18,281 bases of DNA from NCBI GenBank assembly GCA_902494545.1, contig CABUTP010000007.1, positions 1-18,281 on the forward strand. The letters run 5' to 3'. Below the pieces are notes generated by a model. That model saw only the letters and a program-made list of their open reading frames with translations. It was not told the DNA's origin and did no database searches. Made by a program: the position numbers and the translations under genes. Positions 6,853 through 14,490 of the stretch are shown here, one piece after another (position 1 is the first letter of the stretch; every line of letters starts with the position of its first letter). The DNA comes from an uncultured Collinsella sp. Its GTDB lineage: Bacteria; Actinomycetota; Coriobacteriia; Coriobacteriales; Coriobacteriaceae.

Positions 6853-9102
6853 ATGTCCAAGGGAGTCCACGTGGCACACAACAAGCTGGAGGCAAGCCTC
6901 CAAGACCAGCGTAGTCAAGGCGGGCATGGAGCCATTCCCCTCTCCGCTGGCATGCTGCTCGTAACGCTCGGCGTCGTCTACGGTGACATCGGCACAAGCC
7001 CCATGTACACCATGAAATCAATCGTCGCCAACAACGGCGGCATCGGCACCGTCAGCGAGGACATGATTCTGGGCGCGCTTTCGCTCGTCATCTGGACCAT
7101 GACACTCGTGACCACGGTCAAGTACGTTGTAATCGCCATGAAGGCCGACAACCATAACGAGGGCGGCATCTTCGCCCTGTTCAGTCTCGTGCGTAAGGTG
7201 GCGCCGTGGCTGATTCTGCCCGCCATGATCGGCGGCGCGGCGCTGCTCGCCGACGGCATCCTCACCCCCGCCGTCACGGTTACCACGGCCATTGAGGGCC
7301 TGCGCACTATCGAGTGGGGCCACGCGCTATTGGGTGACGGGCAAACCAACGTCATCATTATTACCATCATCATTATCTGCGGCCTATTTGCCATGCAGCG
7401 CGCCGGTACCTCGTCGATCGGCAAGCTGTTCGGCCCGCTCATGACACTATGGTTCCTGTTCCTGGCGGGCGCCGGCCTGTTCAACATGCTCGGCAACCTG
7501 TCCATCCTACGCGCGCTCAACCCCATCCGCGGCATCATGTTCCTGTTCTCGCCCATCAACCACTCGGGCATCATGGTGCTCGGCTTCGTCTTCCTGTCGA
7601 CGACCGGCGCCGAGGCGCTCTATTCGGACATGGGTCACGTGGGCAAGGCTAACATTTACGCATCCTGGCCGTTCGTAAAGGCGGCCCTCATCCTTAACTA
7701 TCTGGGTCAGGGCGCTTGGCTGCTTGCCAACAATTCCAATCCCCAGATGCTCGCGATGGACATCGTCAACCCGTTCTACATGATGCTCCCCGAGCCCCTG
7801 CGCCCCTTTGCCATCGTGCTTTCGGCCGTGGCGGCCATCATCGCCTCGCAGGCGCTCATCACCGGCTCGTTCTCGCTGGTATCCGAGGCAACGCGCCTCA
7901 ACCTTATGCCGCACCTGCGCATCCACTACCCCAGCGACACCAAGGGCCAGCTCTATATTCCGCTTGTCAACAACATCATGTGGGTCGGCTGCATCTTCAT
8001 TGTGCTGCTGTTCCAAAACTCCGAGCGCATGGAGAGCGCCTACGGCCTCGCCATTACCGTGACCATGCTCATGACCACGACGCTTTTGACGAGCTACATC
8101 GCCGGCATCCTCAAGCACAAGCTGGGTGCCTGCGTCTTCGCCCTGCTCTTTGGTGCCATTGAGCTGTGCTTCTTCGCCTCGTGCCTCACCATGTTCTTTG
8201 ACGGCGGCTACGTCATGATCTTCCTGGCCGCGCTGCTGTTCGGCCTTATGTATGTGTGGCGTCGCGGTACCGCCATCGAGCGCACGCAGACGATTCTGCT
8301 GCCCGTCTCCAAGTACATTGACCAGCTCAACCGCCTGCGCAATGACGAGACCTACCCCGTGCTCGCCGACAATCTGGTGTTCCTCACCAACAGCCCCGAC
8401 CCGCTCACGCTCGACCGCGACGTGCTCTATTCCATCCTGGACAAACATCCCAAGCGCGCTAAGGCATATTGGTTCATCAACGTGCACGTTACCGACGAGC
8501 CCTATACGCACGAGTATTCCGTTGAGACCTTTGGCACAGACTTCCTGTTCCGCGTGCGCTTGGACCTGGGCTTTAAGGTCAATCAGCGCATCAACGCCTA
8601 CCTGCGCCAGATCGTTGGCGACCTGATGGCCTCGGGTGAGTTGCCGCCGCAGCATCACACCTACTCCATCTACGAGACACGCGGCAACGTGGGCGACTTC
8701 CGTTTTTGCATGCTGCGCAAGATGCTTGCCCCCGAAACGGACATCAACCGCAACGACCATCGCGTCATGGCCATCAAGTACGCCGTCCGCCGCGCCTGCG
8801 GAAGCCCGGCACGTTGGTATGGCCTCGAGAACTCGGCCATCATCATCGAGTACGTGCCGCTGTTTGCCCGCATGCGCCCGGCCGTTAAGCTCGTGCGCAC
8901 CCAGGTGCCGCTCGAGGTTCAGATCGAAGAGGCCGAGGAAATGGAAGTCGACATCTTCTCGGACGACCTGGTCAACGGCAACGAGGCCGGCAAGAGCATG
9001 AACGTCGATCCCACCGAGCTGCTCGAGAGCGTCGCCGATACGCCCGAGCAACAGCAACTCGACGGACTCGAGAGCACCCAGCTCAACGACGCCAACTTCT
9101 AA
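6853..9102 (+). CDS. kup: Kup-type potassium uptake permease
   Basis: A K+/H+ symporter of the Kup/HAK family, 749 aa from the ATG at 6853 (743 aa if the GTG at 6871, which has GGGAG five bases upstream, is the true start; the choice is open). The family signature 'GVVYGDIGTSPMYTMKS' lies at 40-56. 'GGIFALFSLVRK', 'LADGILTPAVTV', 'STTGAEALYSDMGH' and 'NSNPQMLAMDIVNPFYMMLPE' follow in the expected order, with about 12 membrane segments to residue 470 and a cytosolic domain beyond. The E. coli protein is 622 aa as I recall; the extra length here is largely in a C-terminal tail that ends in about 70 acidic, Glu/Asp/Gln-rich residues. It is a single gene with a strong terminator. I looked for a c-di-AMP riboswitch in the 139-base leader and saw none. 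Confidence 0.95.
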   Translation: MSKGVHVAHNKLEASLQDQRSQGGHGAIPLSAGMLLVTLGVVYGDIGTSPMYTMKSIVANNGGIGTVSEDMILGALSLVIWTMTLVTTVKYVVIAMKADNHNEGGIFALFSLVRKVAPWLILPAMIGGAALLADGILTPAVTVTTAIEGLRTIEWGHALLGDGQTNVIIITIIIICGLFAMQRAGTSSIGKLFGPLMTLWFLFLAGAGLFNMLGNLSILRALNPIRGIMFLFSPINHSGIMVLGFVFLSTTGAEALYSDMGHVGKANIYASWPFVKAALILNYLGQGAWLLANNSNPQMLAMDIVNPFYMMLPEPLRPFAIVLSAVAAIIASQALITGSFSLVSEATRLNLMPHLRIHYPSDTKGQLYIPLVNNIMWVGCIFIVLLFQNSERMESAYGLAITVTMLMTTTLLTSYIAGILKHKLGACVFALLFGAIELCFFASCLTMFFDGGYVMIFLAALLFGLMYVWRRGTAIERTQTILLPVSKYIDQLNRLRNDETYPVLADNLVFLTNSPDPLTLDRDVLYSILDKHPKRAKAYWFINVHVTDEPYTHEYSVETFGTDFLFRVRLDLGFKVNQRINAYLRQIVGDLMASGELPPQHHTYSIYETRGNVGDFRFCMLRKMLAPETDINRNDHRVMAIKYAVRRACGSPARWYGLENSAIIIEYVPLFARMRPAVKLVRTQVPLEVQIEEAEEMEVDIFSDDLVNGNEAGKSMNVDPTELLESVADTPEQQQLDGLESTQLNDANF

Positions 9103-9124
9103 CACGCCACCAGCCATTGACGAC

Positions 9125-9162
9125 AACGGCTCCGCATCTCATAAAAGGTGCGGAGCCGTTTT
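9125..9162 (+). terminator. Intrinsic terminator of kup
   Basis: AACGGCTCCGCA (9125-9136) pairs perfectly with TGCGGAGCCGTT (9149-9160), 12 bp with a 12-base loop, followed by TTAT. It lies 22 bases after the kup stop. Confidence 0.85.
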
Positions 9163-9183
9163 ATGTCGCAACGGACCGGCGAG

Positions 9184-10149
9184 TTACGAACGACGCGGCT
9201 CGGGAACCACGAGCCTATCGGGGCTCGCGCCCTCGGCATCCATCAGGCTCACGTAGCGAATCGACGGATCCCCATACATCGCGTAGTAATAATTGCCCGT
9301 GCGCGCGCTAAAGCATCCGGTGTAGATAGTCTTCTCGAACTTGCCATCGCCCATCCTGGACGCCCCCTCAATCATTACCACGCCTTCGAGCGAGCGGAAC
9401 ATACGGACGACGTTTTCGGTCTCGCTCTCCTTTTGCGGGTAATTGGCATTGAGGTACGCCGCCTTTACAAAACGGCTCGGCGAATAGCAGTCACCCGGAA
9501 TACCGCGCATGCCGGCACCCGCGCCATAGGGCTTGAGCTCGGCGCCACGCCATGTCGCCGTCTGCGGAAAATCGCTTGTGGCGGTGATATAGGTGCGGAG
9601 GTTTTCCATGTGCCACGGGAAGGTCGGCTGGTTGGCAAGGGTGTCGACCGGATCGTCGTATACATGCAGGCCGTCAGCCATCATCTCGACCACGATGCTG
9701 CGCTGGCTGTCGCCGATAATCCAATGGAGCAGCGACACGCCCAGCCCCTCTCCGGCAGATTTGGCAACAATCACCGTGTCGCGCAGCGCGGCCTCGACCT
9801 CATCGACCGTCGAGAACGTCGCTGCCACCCACAGGGGAAACTCATAGGCCGCGATATTGGTCTTTCCATCAACCGGCCCCTCGGCATACTCGGCATAACC
9901 CGGGAAATTGAGGCCCGCTACGGCGAGGCCCGCATCGTTGCCGCAATCGAAGAACATAGGGTAGTTCTTGTAATCGATGCACATACCGATCACCGCGTGT
10001 GCCGCTGTCGCGTCGTCGATAAACGAATACGGAATGTGAAACCCGCGCGGCATCACGCGAACCTGCTGGCCGTAGTCAAAGCTCCAGTCGAGGTTGCGGC
10101 CTAGATACATGTGGCCAGAATTATCGGTAAATCGAATACTCGTGCACAT
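9184..10149 (-). CDS. bsh: Bile salt hydrolase (choloylglycine hydrolase, C59 Ntn family)
   Basis: A 321-aa Ntn-hydrolase that cleaves the glycine or taurine amide of conjugated bile acids. The start at 10149 is fixed by AGGAGG and by chemistry: Cys2 in 'MCTSIRF' becomes the N-terminal nucleophile once Met is removed, so a longer start would block activity. Active-site residues fall where the C. perfringens enzyme has them: Cys2, Arg18 and Asp21 ('GRNLDW'), Asn81 ('GLNFPGY'), Asn173 ('LANQPTFPWH') and Arg226 ('GDCYSPSRF'). Asn at 81 rather than Tyr favours bile salts over penicillin V. There is no signal peptide, so it acts in the cytosol. A strong terminator and a long inverted repeat separate it from the upstream deformylase-like gene. 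Gly versus Tau preference cannot be read from sequence. Confidence 0.93.
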   Translation of the reverse strand: MCTSIRFTDNSGHMYLGRNLDWSFDYGQQVRVMPRGFHIPYSFIDDATAAHAVIGMCIDYKNYPMFFDCGNDAGLAVAGLNFPGYAEYAEGPVDGKTNIAAYEFPLWVAATFSTVDEVEAALRDTVIVAKSAGEGLGVSLLHWIIGDSQRSIVVEMMADGLHVYDDPVDTLANQPTFPWHMENLRTYITATSDFPQTATWRGAELKPYGAGAGMRGIPGDCYSPSRFVKAAYLNANYPQKESETENVVRMFRSLEGVVMIEGASRMGDGKFEKTIYTGCFSARTGNYYYAMYGDPSIRYVSLMDAEGASPDRLVVPEPRRS

Positions 10150-10210
10150 AGCGCCTCCTAGCTTTACGTTCCTGCTAAGGTTATTGTCACCAAACAAAAA
10201 GGCGCTAAAC

Positions 10211-10248
10211 ACAAAAGCCCGGACATGACAACAATGTCACGCCCGGAC
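10211..10248 (-). terminator. Strong intrinsic terminator between the deformylase-like gene and bsh
   Basis: On minus-strand RNA, bases 10248-10235 pair with 10230-10217 over 14 positions (three as G-U wobbles) around a UUGU loop. A U-rich run follows (TTTTGTGTTT, from 10216). As plain DNA it looks imperfect; as minus-strand RNA it is continuous, which fixes the strand. Confidence 0.85.
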
Positions 10249-10290
10249 TATTCAAGCTGGATAAACTCAACCAAGTTAACCCCGCAGGTC

Positions 10291-10399
10291 GTCTAAGGGG
10301 TCAAAGTGCCGCAGACTGCCACGAAAGAGGGGCGCCGCGTACTAACGGTACGCAAGCGACGATTGAGCGGCAAGGTGCGGTGCTTTGATCCCCTTAGAC
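10291..10399. repeat. 109-base imperfect inverted repeat overlapping a stop codon
   Basis: The outer arms 10291-10313 and 10376-10399 pair over 23 positions with one bulged base and two wobbles. Inside are a short TGCC/GGCA stem and a GCGTAC/GTACGC hairpin (10337-10353). The last codon and stop of the deformylase-like gene lie in the right arm. No coding potential is visible within. It may be a small mobile or palindromic repeat element, or a structured 3' UTR. Confidence 0.75.
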
Positions 10400-10813
10400 C
10401 AACTTGCCGAGACAGTGGTCGATCATATGCTGGACCATTTGCGCCTCGAAGCCCACAAAGTCCTGCTTGCGCTCGCGCATCTTGCCGTCGACGATCACGT
10501 CATAAGCGACCTTGCACTTGATATAGCGCGTGGACTTGGTGACCTCCTCGTGCGTCAGGCAGCTCTCCTCCATCTTGCTGGCACCCAGGCCAAACACCAG
10601 ACGGGGGTTGTAGAGCACGTGGGGCTCGCCGGCGTCGTCCAGGTAGACGCAGACCTTCTTGGTAACGCCAATCTGGTTAGCGGCAAGGCAGCCGGCATCG
10701 TCGAGCGACTTGATGGTATCGATCAGGTCCTGTGCGACCGACTCGTCCTCGACGGTCGCAACCTCGCAACGCTGGGACAGGATAGCCTCGTCGTGGCAAA
10801 GCTCTTTAATCAT
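10394..10813 (-). CDS. Peptide deformylase-like protein lacking the catalytic Glu
   Basis: A 139-aa member of the deformylase family, starting at the ATG at 10813 behind GGAGG; an ATG four codons upstream overlaps that site and is unlikely. It aligns over its whole length with the protein at 2507-2917. Motif 1 is classical, 'CLAANQIG' with Gln47. Motif 2 is 'ESCLT' instead of EGCLS, keeping the Cys85 ligand. Motif 3 is 'QHMIDH': both His ligands (129, 133) remain but the general-base Glu is Met130. In the known mechanism that Glu is essential, so hydrolysis should be lost or much reduced while metal binding may persist. The frame is intact, so it is not an obvious pseudogene. It may bind nascent chains or formyl peptides, act on something else, or be an early decay product. 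It is divergent from azgA. Confidence 0.85.
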   Translation of the reverse strand: MIKELCHDEAILSQRCEVATVEDESVAQDLIDTIKSLDDAGCLAANQIGVTKKVCVYLDDAGEPHVLYNPRLVFGLGASKMEESCLTHEEVTKSTRYIKCKVAYDVIVDGKMRERKQDFVGFEAQMVQHMIDHCLGKLV

Positions 10814-10846
10814 ACGTTCCTCCATAGGGGTCGTTGTAACCGCTTA

Positions 10847-10852
10847 AGTATA
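10847..10852 (-). promoter_or_regulatory. -10 box of the deformylase-like gene
   Basis: TATACT on the minus strand, about 35 bases upstream of the ATG. No convincing -35 hexamer sits at the right distance. Confidence 0.35.
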
Positions 10853-10945
10853 CGGTACCCTCACATTTTCATGCGAAAAATACCGTCCGTCTGCTACAAA
10901 GCGCCGAACATCAACATGCGAGGAACAACAGCGTCGTAAAGGGGC

Positions 10946-10989
10946 TATAGTGGGTGAGTTCGTGTCAATCGGCCTAAACTCGGGGCCGA
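10946..10989 (+). promoter_or_regulatory. azgA leader: TATAGT box and small hairpin
   Basis: TATAGT at 10946-10951 could be the -10 box. TCGGCC (10969-10974) and GGCCGA (10984-10989) form a 6-bp stem immediately before the AAGGAAAGG ribosome site. I compared the leader with the purine riboswitch pattern and saw none of its conserved junctions or loops. Confidence 0.3.
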
Positions 10990-11006
10990 ACAAGGAAAGG
11001 GTATGC

Positions 11007-12317
11007 ATGGACGAACTATTTCACGTCAGTGAGCGCAAGTCCACGATCGGGACCGAACTTCGCGCTGGACTGACAACATTCCTGGCGATGGCCTACATCA
11101 TCGCCGTCAACCCCGCGGTGCTCTCGGGCGCTGGCATCGATGCGGGAGCGCTCGCCTGCGCCACCTGCCTGGGCGCCGGCATCATGACCATCTGCATGGG
11201 CATCTTCGCCAACCGCCCGCTCGCCTGCGCGTCGGGCTTAGGCGTCAACGCGATGATCGCTGGAATCACCACCACCGTCTGCGGCGGTGACTGGCACGTG
11301 GCCATGAGCGTCATCTTCCTTGAGGGCGTCGTCATCTTGCTGCTCGTGCTTTGTGGCCTGCGCGAGGCCATCATGGACGCCATCCCGGTTGTCCTGCGTC
11401 ACGCCATCTCGGTGGGCCTGGGCCTGTTCATCGCCATGATTGGCCTGTGCGATGCCGGCATTATCACCGCTGGCGCCGGTACACTCGTCGGTCTGGGCGA
11501 CATCACCTCCCCCACCTTCATCGTCGGCATTATCTCCATCCTGGTGACAGTCGCCCTCGCCTGCCGCAACGTCCCCGGCTCGCTGCTCATCGGCATCGTC
11601 GTCGCCGTCATCGCCGGTATCCCCCTAGGTGTGACCCAGGCTCCGACCGGTATCATCGCCCCGCTCGACTTCTCGAGCATCGGTGGCCCCATCGCCGACG
11701 CCGGCGGCGTGCCCGCCATCGTCAAGGTCCTTACCGACCCCGCGCTCCTCGTCATCTCGTTCTCGCTGCTCATGAGTGACTTCTTCGACACCATGGGCAC
11801 CGCGATGGCCGTGGCCAAGCAGGGCGAGTTCCTCACCGACGACGGCAACGTCGAGAATATCAAGGAGATCCTGATCGTCGACTCCGCCGCCGCCGCTGTG
11901 GGCGGTTTCATGGGCGTCTCCTCCATCACCACCTTCGTCGAGTCCACCTCTGGCGCTGCCGACGGTGGCCGCACGGGCCTCACCTCCGTCACCACCGGCG
12001 TGCTGTTCATTCTCGCCGCGTTCTTCTCCCCCATCGTCACCATCGTTTCCAGCGCCGCCACCTGCGGTGCCCTGGTCTACGTCGGCTACCTCATGATGAG
12101 CGAGGCCTCCGAGATCGACTGGTCCGACGTGTCGCAGGGTTTCCCGGCGTTCATGATTATCGCCGGCGTGCCCTTCACCTACTCCATCTCTGCCGGCATT
12201 GGTCTGGGCTTTATCGCCTACGTGATCGTCGCACTCTTTAAGGGCGAGGCCTCCAAGATCAAGCCGCTCATGTGGATCGCAGCCCTTGCCTTCCTCGTCT
12301 ACTTCTTTGTAGCGTAG
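11007..12317 (+). CDS. azgA: AzgA/PbuG-type purine (hypoxanthine/guanine/adenine) permease
   Basis: A 436-aa nucleobase:H+ symporter of the AzgA branch of the NCS2 fold, importing purine bases for salvage. The start is the ATG at 11007, with AAGGAAAGG upstream and the family N-terminus ('TELRAGLTTFLAMAYIIAVNP', residues 16-36). An upstream ATG would add 19 unrelated residues. Further hallmarks are 'GLGVNAMIAG', 'LLMSDFFDTMGTAMAVA' and 'SSITTFVESTSGAADGGRTGLTSV', which carry the substrate-binding acidic residues of this family. It is divergent from the deformylase-like gene and ends in a strong terminator. Its last 15 codons recur at 14331-14376 as a relic. A second nucleobase permease, for uracil, lies at 17300. 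Confidence 0.93.
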   Translation: MDELFHVSERKSTIGTELRAGLTTFLAMAYIIAVNPAVLSGAGIDAGALACATCLGAGIMTICMGIFANRPLACASGLGVNAMIAGITTTVCGGDWHVAMSVIFLEGVVILLLVLCGLREAIMDAIPVVLRHAISVGLGLFIAMIGLCDAGIITAGAGTLVGLGDITSPTFIVGIISILVTVALACRNVPGSLLIGIVVAVIAGIPLGVTQAPTGIIAPLDFSSIGGPIADAGGVPAIVKVLTDPALLVISFSLLMSDFFDTMGTAMAVAKQGEFLTDDGNVENIKEILIVDSAAAAVGGFMGVSSITTFVESTSGAADGGRTGLTSVTTGVLFILAAFFSPIVTIVSSAATCGALVYVGYLMMSEASEIDWSDVSQGFPAFMIIAGVPFTYSISAGIGLGFIAYVIVALFKGEASKIKPLMWIAALAFLVYFFVA

Positions 12318-12343
12318 CGGCAATGCTGCCAAAGCAGAACACC

Positions 12344-12383
12344 AAAGCGCGGAGTCGCATCGAGCGGCTCCGCGCTTTTCTTT
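12344..12383 (+). terminator. Intrinsic terminator of azgA
   Basis: AAAGCGCGGAG (12344-12354) pairs perfectly with CTCCGCGCTTT (12368-12378), with a further GC-rich stem in the loop, then TCTTTT. Confidence 0.88.
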
Positions 12384-12434
12384 TAAAGCCAGGCAACGCA
12401 CGGACGCGCGATGTTTTGCTTCCCAAGTTTTGGA

Positions 12435-12524
12435 CATTTTGCCCTCCAAACGGCACTACCGCCGGCTGCATCCTGCAGATATGCTGGGCTTAATCGCATA
12501 GGCCCTATGAGGATGGGAGTAACC
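12435..12524 (+). promoter_or_regulatory. Conserved leader of surface gene 1
   Basis: Bases 12435-12466 are identical to 14491-14522, and 76 of the 90 bases up to the ATG match by hand count, with no gaps. TATGCT (12475-12480) is a possible -10 box. The GGGAG ribosome site lies five bases before the ATG. An unbroken 32-base match outside coding sequence suggests a bound site or a recent recombination tract. Confidence 0.5.
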
Positions 12525-14309
12525 ATGGCCGCCTTGTTCACGACCCCCAAGCGCAATGACAAAACCTCTGGAGCCCATTTTGTCGAGCCCGACGTGCGCC
12601 GTCGCACGCTGCTCGCACACGGCAGTTGGCGTCGCGTGACGCGCCGCATCGTTGTAGGCGCCGTATGCACGCTTACGGTGAGCTCGCTGCTCATGCCGAG
12701 CATCTCGCTTGCCGCCGAGTGGGTGGACGTCGGCGGCAGCCGGTATGACGCTGGCACCGCGGCGGGTGACGAGGCTGGCACCTGGAGCTGGGACGGCGCC
12801 GATGACATGAAGCTCAACGGCTATGACGGCGGTGCGATCGAGGCCGCTGGCAAGCTCAACATTGCCTACGAGGGCAAGAACACCGTGAAAACCGAGCCCG
12901 ATTACACCGGAGCCGCCATCAAAGCGCAGGATGGCACTAACCAGAAAGCGGAGTTGAACATAACGAGCTCGAATAGCACGGATGAGCTCAATGTGACAGC
13001 CGAGGCCGATGCAATTAAATCCACAGGCGACCTCTCCATTTCTGGCCCAGGCACTGTGAACACCACAAGCACTACTTCCGACGGAATTGAGGCAAAGGGC
13101 GACCTCTCTATCACGGGCTCGGGCACCGTGAATGCAACGGGCGGTACCGAAGGTATCCAATCCAAGGGCAAGACCACCATCGATTCCTCTGGCACAGTGA
13201 TCGCTAAAGGAGGCGAAGGTTACGGCGTCGCCGCGGGCAGTGACCTCATCATCAAAGGCGGTGGCAAGGTAGAAGCAAGCTCGATAGAAGAAGCGGCGAT
13301 TTGGGCTGACGGCAACATCGACATCTCGGGCGGCAGCCAGGTCGAGGCAAGCTCCCAGGGAGATCTTGCCGTCGACACTGAGGGCAGTCTCGCGGTCACG
13401 AACGCCTCCCTTGACGCAAGCGGTGTTGAATATGGTGTCTATGCCTACAAGGGCGTTACGCTCGATCACGCGACCGTGACGGTCCGTACAAGCGCGAGCG
13501 GCGGCCAGGCCATCGCCCTCATCACTGACGGGGACGACATCGTCATCAAGAATGGTTCCATCGTGGACGCGTTCGCGGAAGGCAAATTCTCGGTTGCAAT
13601 CTCTACCAGAAACCACCAGCCAAACGTCGCTGGCGGACACATCTACATCAGCGACTCCGTTGTCAAGGCTATAGCCCGCTATGTCGAGTCCGGTAGCGAC
13701 GGCCCCGATCACTACAGCAACGACCAAAGCGGCGCGGTCATCCCTGAGCCTAGGGGTCTGAACATCGGTATCTTCGCCCAGACCTACGAGGGCATCACGC
13801 CCGCGAGTATCTCGATCGTCCGCAGCAAGCTCACGGCTGAGGGAGACACGGCGGCAATCTTCGCTCTTGCCATAAGCGAAGATGGCAAGGCGATCGGCAC
13901 CATCAAGATCGAAGGCGCTCCCATCCAGGCGCCCGCAGGCGGCAAGATCATTAACTATCGCTACGAAGAAGAATACGGCTCCAGCATCTCCTACGAGGCG
14001 GGTCAAACCATCGGCACGGGCGACGCCACGGTCGACTCCCCCTACGACGAAGCTGTCGCCAAGAGCACGGTCATCGTTCCTCCCGAGGAGACCAAACCCG
14101 AGGAGAAGCCCGGCGAGACCAAGCCCGAGGGTTCCAAGTCCGAGGGCACGAAGACGACCAAGACCGTTGCAGTTGCAGCCACGGGAGCCAAGACCACCGG
14201 CAAGCTCGCGGCAACCGGCGACGCCTCGAGCGCAGCCATCGTGGCGGCCGCCCTTGCGGGAACAGCCGCCATCGCCGCAGGCGCCGTGGTGAGCCGCAAG
14301 CGCTCGTAA
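12525..14309 (+). CDS. LAATG-anchored beta-solenoid surface protein, copy 1
   Basis: A 594-aa secreted protein. The start is the ATG at 12525, which matches copy 2 exactly and follows GGGAG. A long signal peptide has about 38 basic N-terminal residues, 'TRR' at 39-41, a hydrophobic core and a likely cleavage after 'SLA' (63). Residues about 70-340 consist of about 20-22-residue rungs of the form 'DGIEAKGDLSITGSGTVNA', as in carbohydrate-binding beta-helix proteins of the Cthe_2159 (DUF4353) type. About 340-515 is a less regular region with 'GGHIYISDSVVKAIARYVE'. A Lys/Pro/Glu spacer (about 520-560) leads to LAATG (561-565), a hydrophobic segment and RKRS, a class E sortase signal. The likely role is display of a glycan- or host-binding stalk; the ligand is unknown. 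The only Cys lies in the signal peptide. Confidence 0.85.
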   Translation: MAALFTTPKRNDKTSGAHFVEPDVRRRTLLAHGSWRRVTRRIVVGAVCTLTVSSLLMPSISLAAEWVDVGGSRYDAGTAAGDEAGTWSWDGADDMKLNGYDGGAIEAAGKLNIAYEGKNTVKTEPDYTGAAIKAQDGTNQKAELNITSSNSTDELNVTAEADAIKSTGDLSISGPGTVNTTSTTSDGIEAKGDLSITGSGTVNATGGTEGIQSKGKTTIDSSGTVIAKGGEGYGVAAGSDLIIKGGGKVEASSIEEAAIWADGNIDISGGSQVEASSQGDLAVDTEGSLAVTNASLDASGVEYGVYAYKGVTLDHATVTVRTSASGGQAIALITDGDDIVIKNGSIVDAFAEGKFSVAISTRNHQPNVAGGHIYISDSVVKAIARYVESGSDGPDHYSNDQSGAVIPEPRGLNIGIFAQTYEGITPASISIVRSKLTAEGDTAAIFALAISEDGKAIGTIKIEGAPIQAPAGGKIINYRYEEEYGSSISYEAGQTIGTGDATVDSPYDEAVAKSTVIVPPEETKPEEKPGETKPEGSKSEGTKTTKTVAVAATGAKTTGKLAATGDASSAAIVAAALAGTAAIAAGAVVSRKRS

Positions 14310-14330
14310 ACACTTTTTCGCACGGGACGG

Positions 14331-14376
14331 GTGGATCGCGGCCCTTGCCTTCCTCGTCTACTTCTTCGTAGCGTAA
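14331..14376 (+). pseudogene. Relic of the azgA 3' end (15 codons and stop)
   Basis: Encodes 'WIAALAFLVYFFVA' and a stop, identical in protein to the end of azgA at 12272-12317. The three base differences are GCA to GCG, TTT to TTC and TAG to TAA, all silent. It has no start and cannot be expressed as a gene. It marks the left edge of duplication unit B. Confidence 0.9.
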
Positions 14377-14402
14377 GGGCAAGGCTGCAAAAGCTGAACA
14401 AT

Positions 14403-14441
14403 AAAGCGCGGAGTCGCCATGCGGCCCCGCGCTTTTCTTTT
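14403..14441 (+). terminator. Copied azgA-type terminator after surface gene 1
   Basis: AAAGCGCGGAG (14403-14413) pairs with CCCCGCGCTTT (14425-14435) with one A-C mismatch, then TCTTTT. It is the counterpart of the azgA terminator and now ends transcription from surface gene 1. Confidence 0.8.
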
Positions 14442-14490
14442 AGCGCCGGTCCCTGCGCCGGCGTGCGGCCTATTTCTCCCCCATTTTGGC

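Larger units (their letters stand above)
12272..14330 (+). repeat. Duplication unit A (azgA tail, terminator, leader, surface gene 1)
   Basis: This block recurs as 14331-16365 in the same order and orientation with a 2056-2059-base offset. Matching parts are the azgA 3' end (43 of 46 bases identical), the AAAGCGCGGAG terminator, a 32-base identical leader block and the 594-codon gene. Boundaries are approximate because similarity fades around 14310-14330. Confidence 0.85.

Noticed and set aside
7507..9126. A 539-codon open frame on the minus strand opposite kup
   Set aside because: Kup motifs run through the whole plus-strand gene. The antisense product is low in complexity (Glu/His/Gly/Val) and matches no family.
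10826..11006. Purine riboswitch ahead of azgA
   Set aside because: The conserved three-way junction bases and loop-loop pairs of that class are not present; only one 6-bp stem is visible.
12456..14006. A 516-codon open frame opposite surface gene 1
   Set aside because: The plus-strand product has signal peptide, rungs and anchor. The antisense frame is not kept open at comparable length in the paralogous copy, so it is a by-product.
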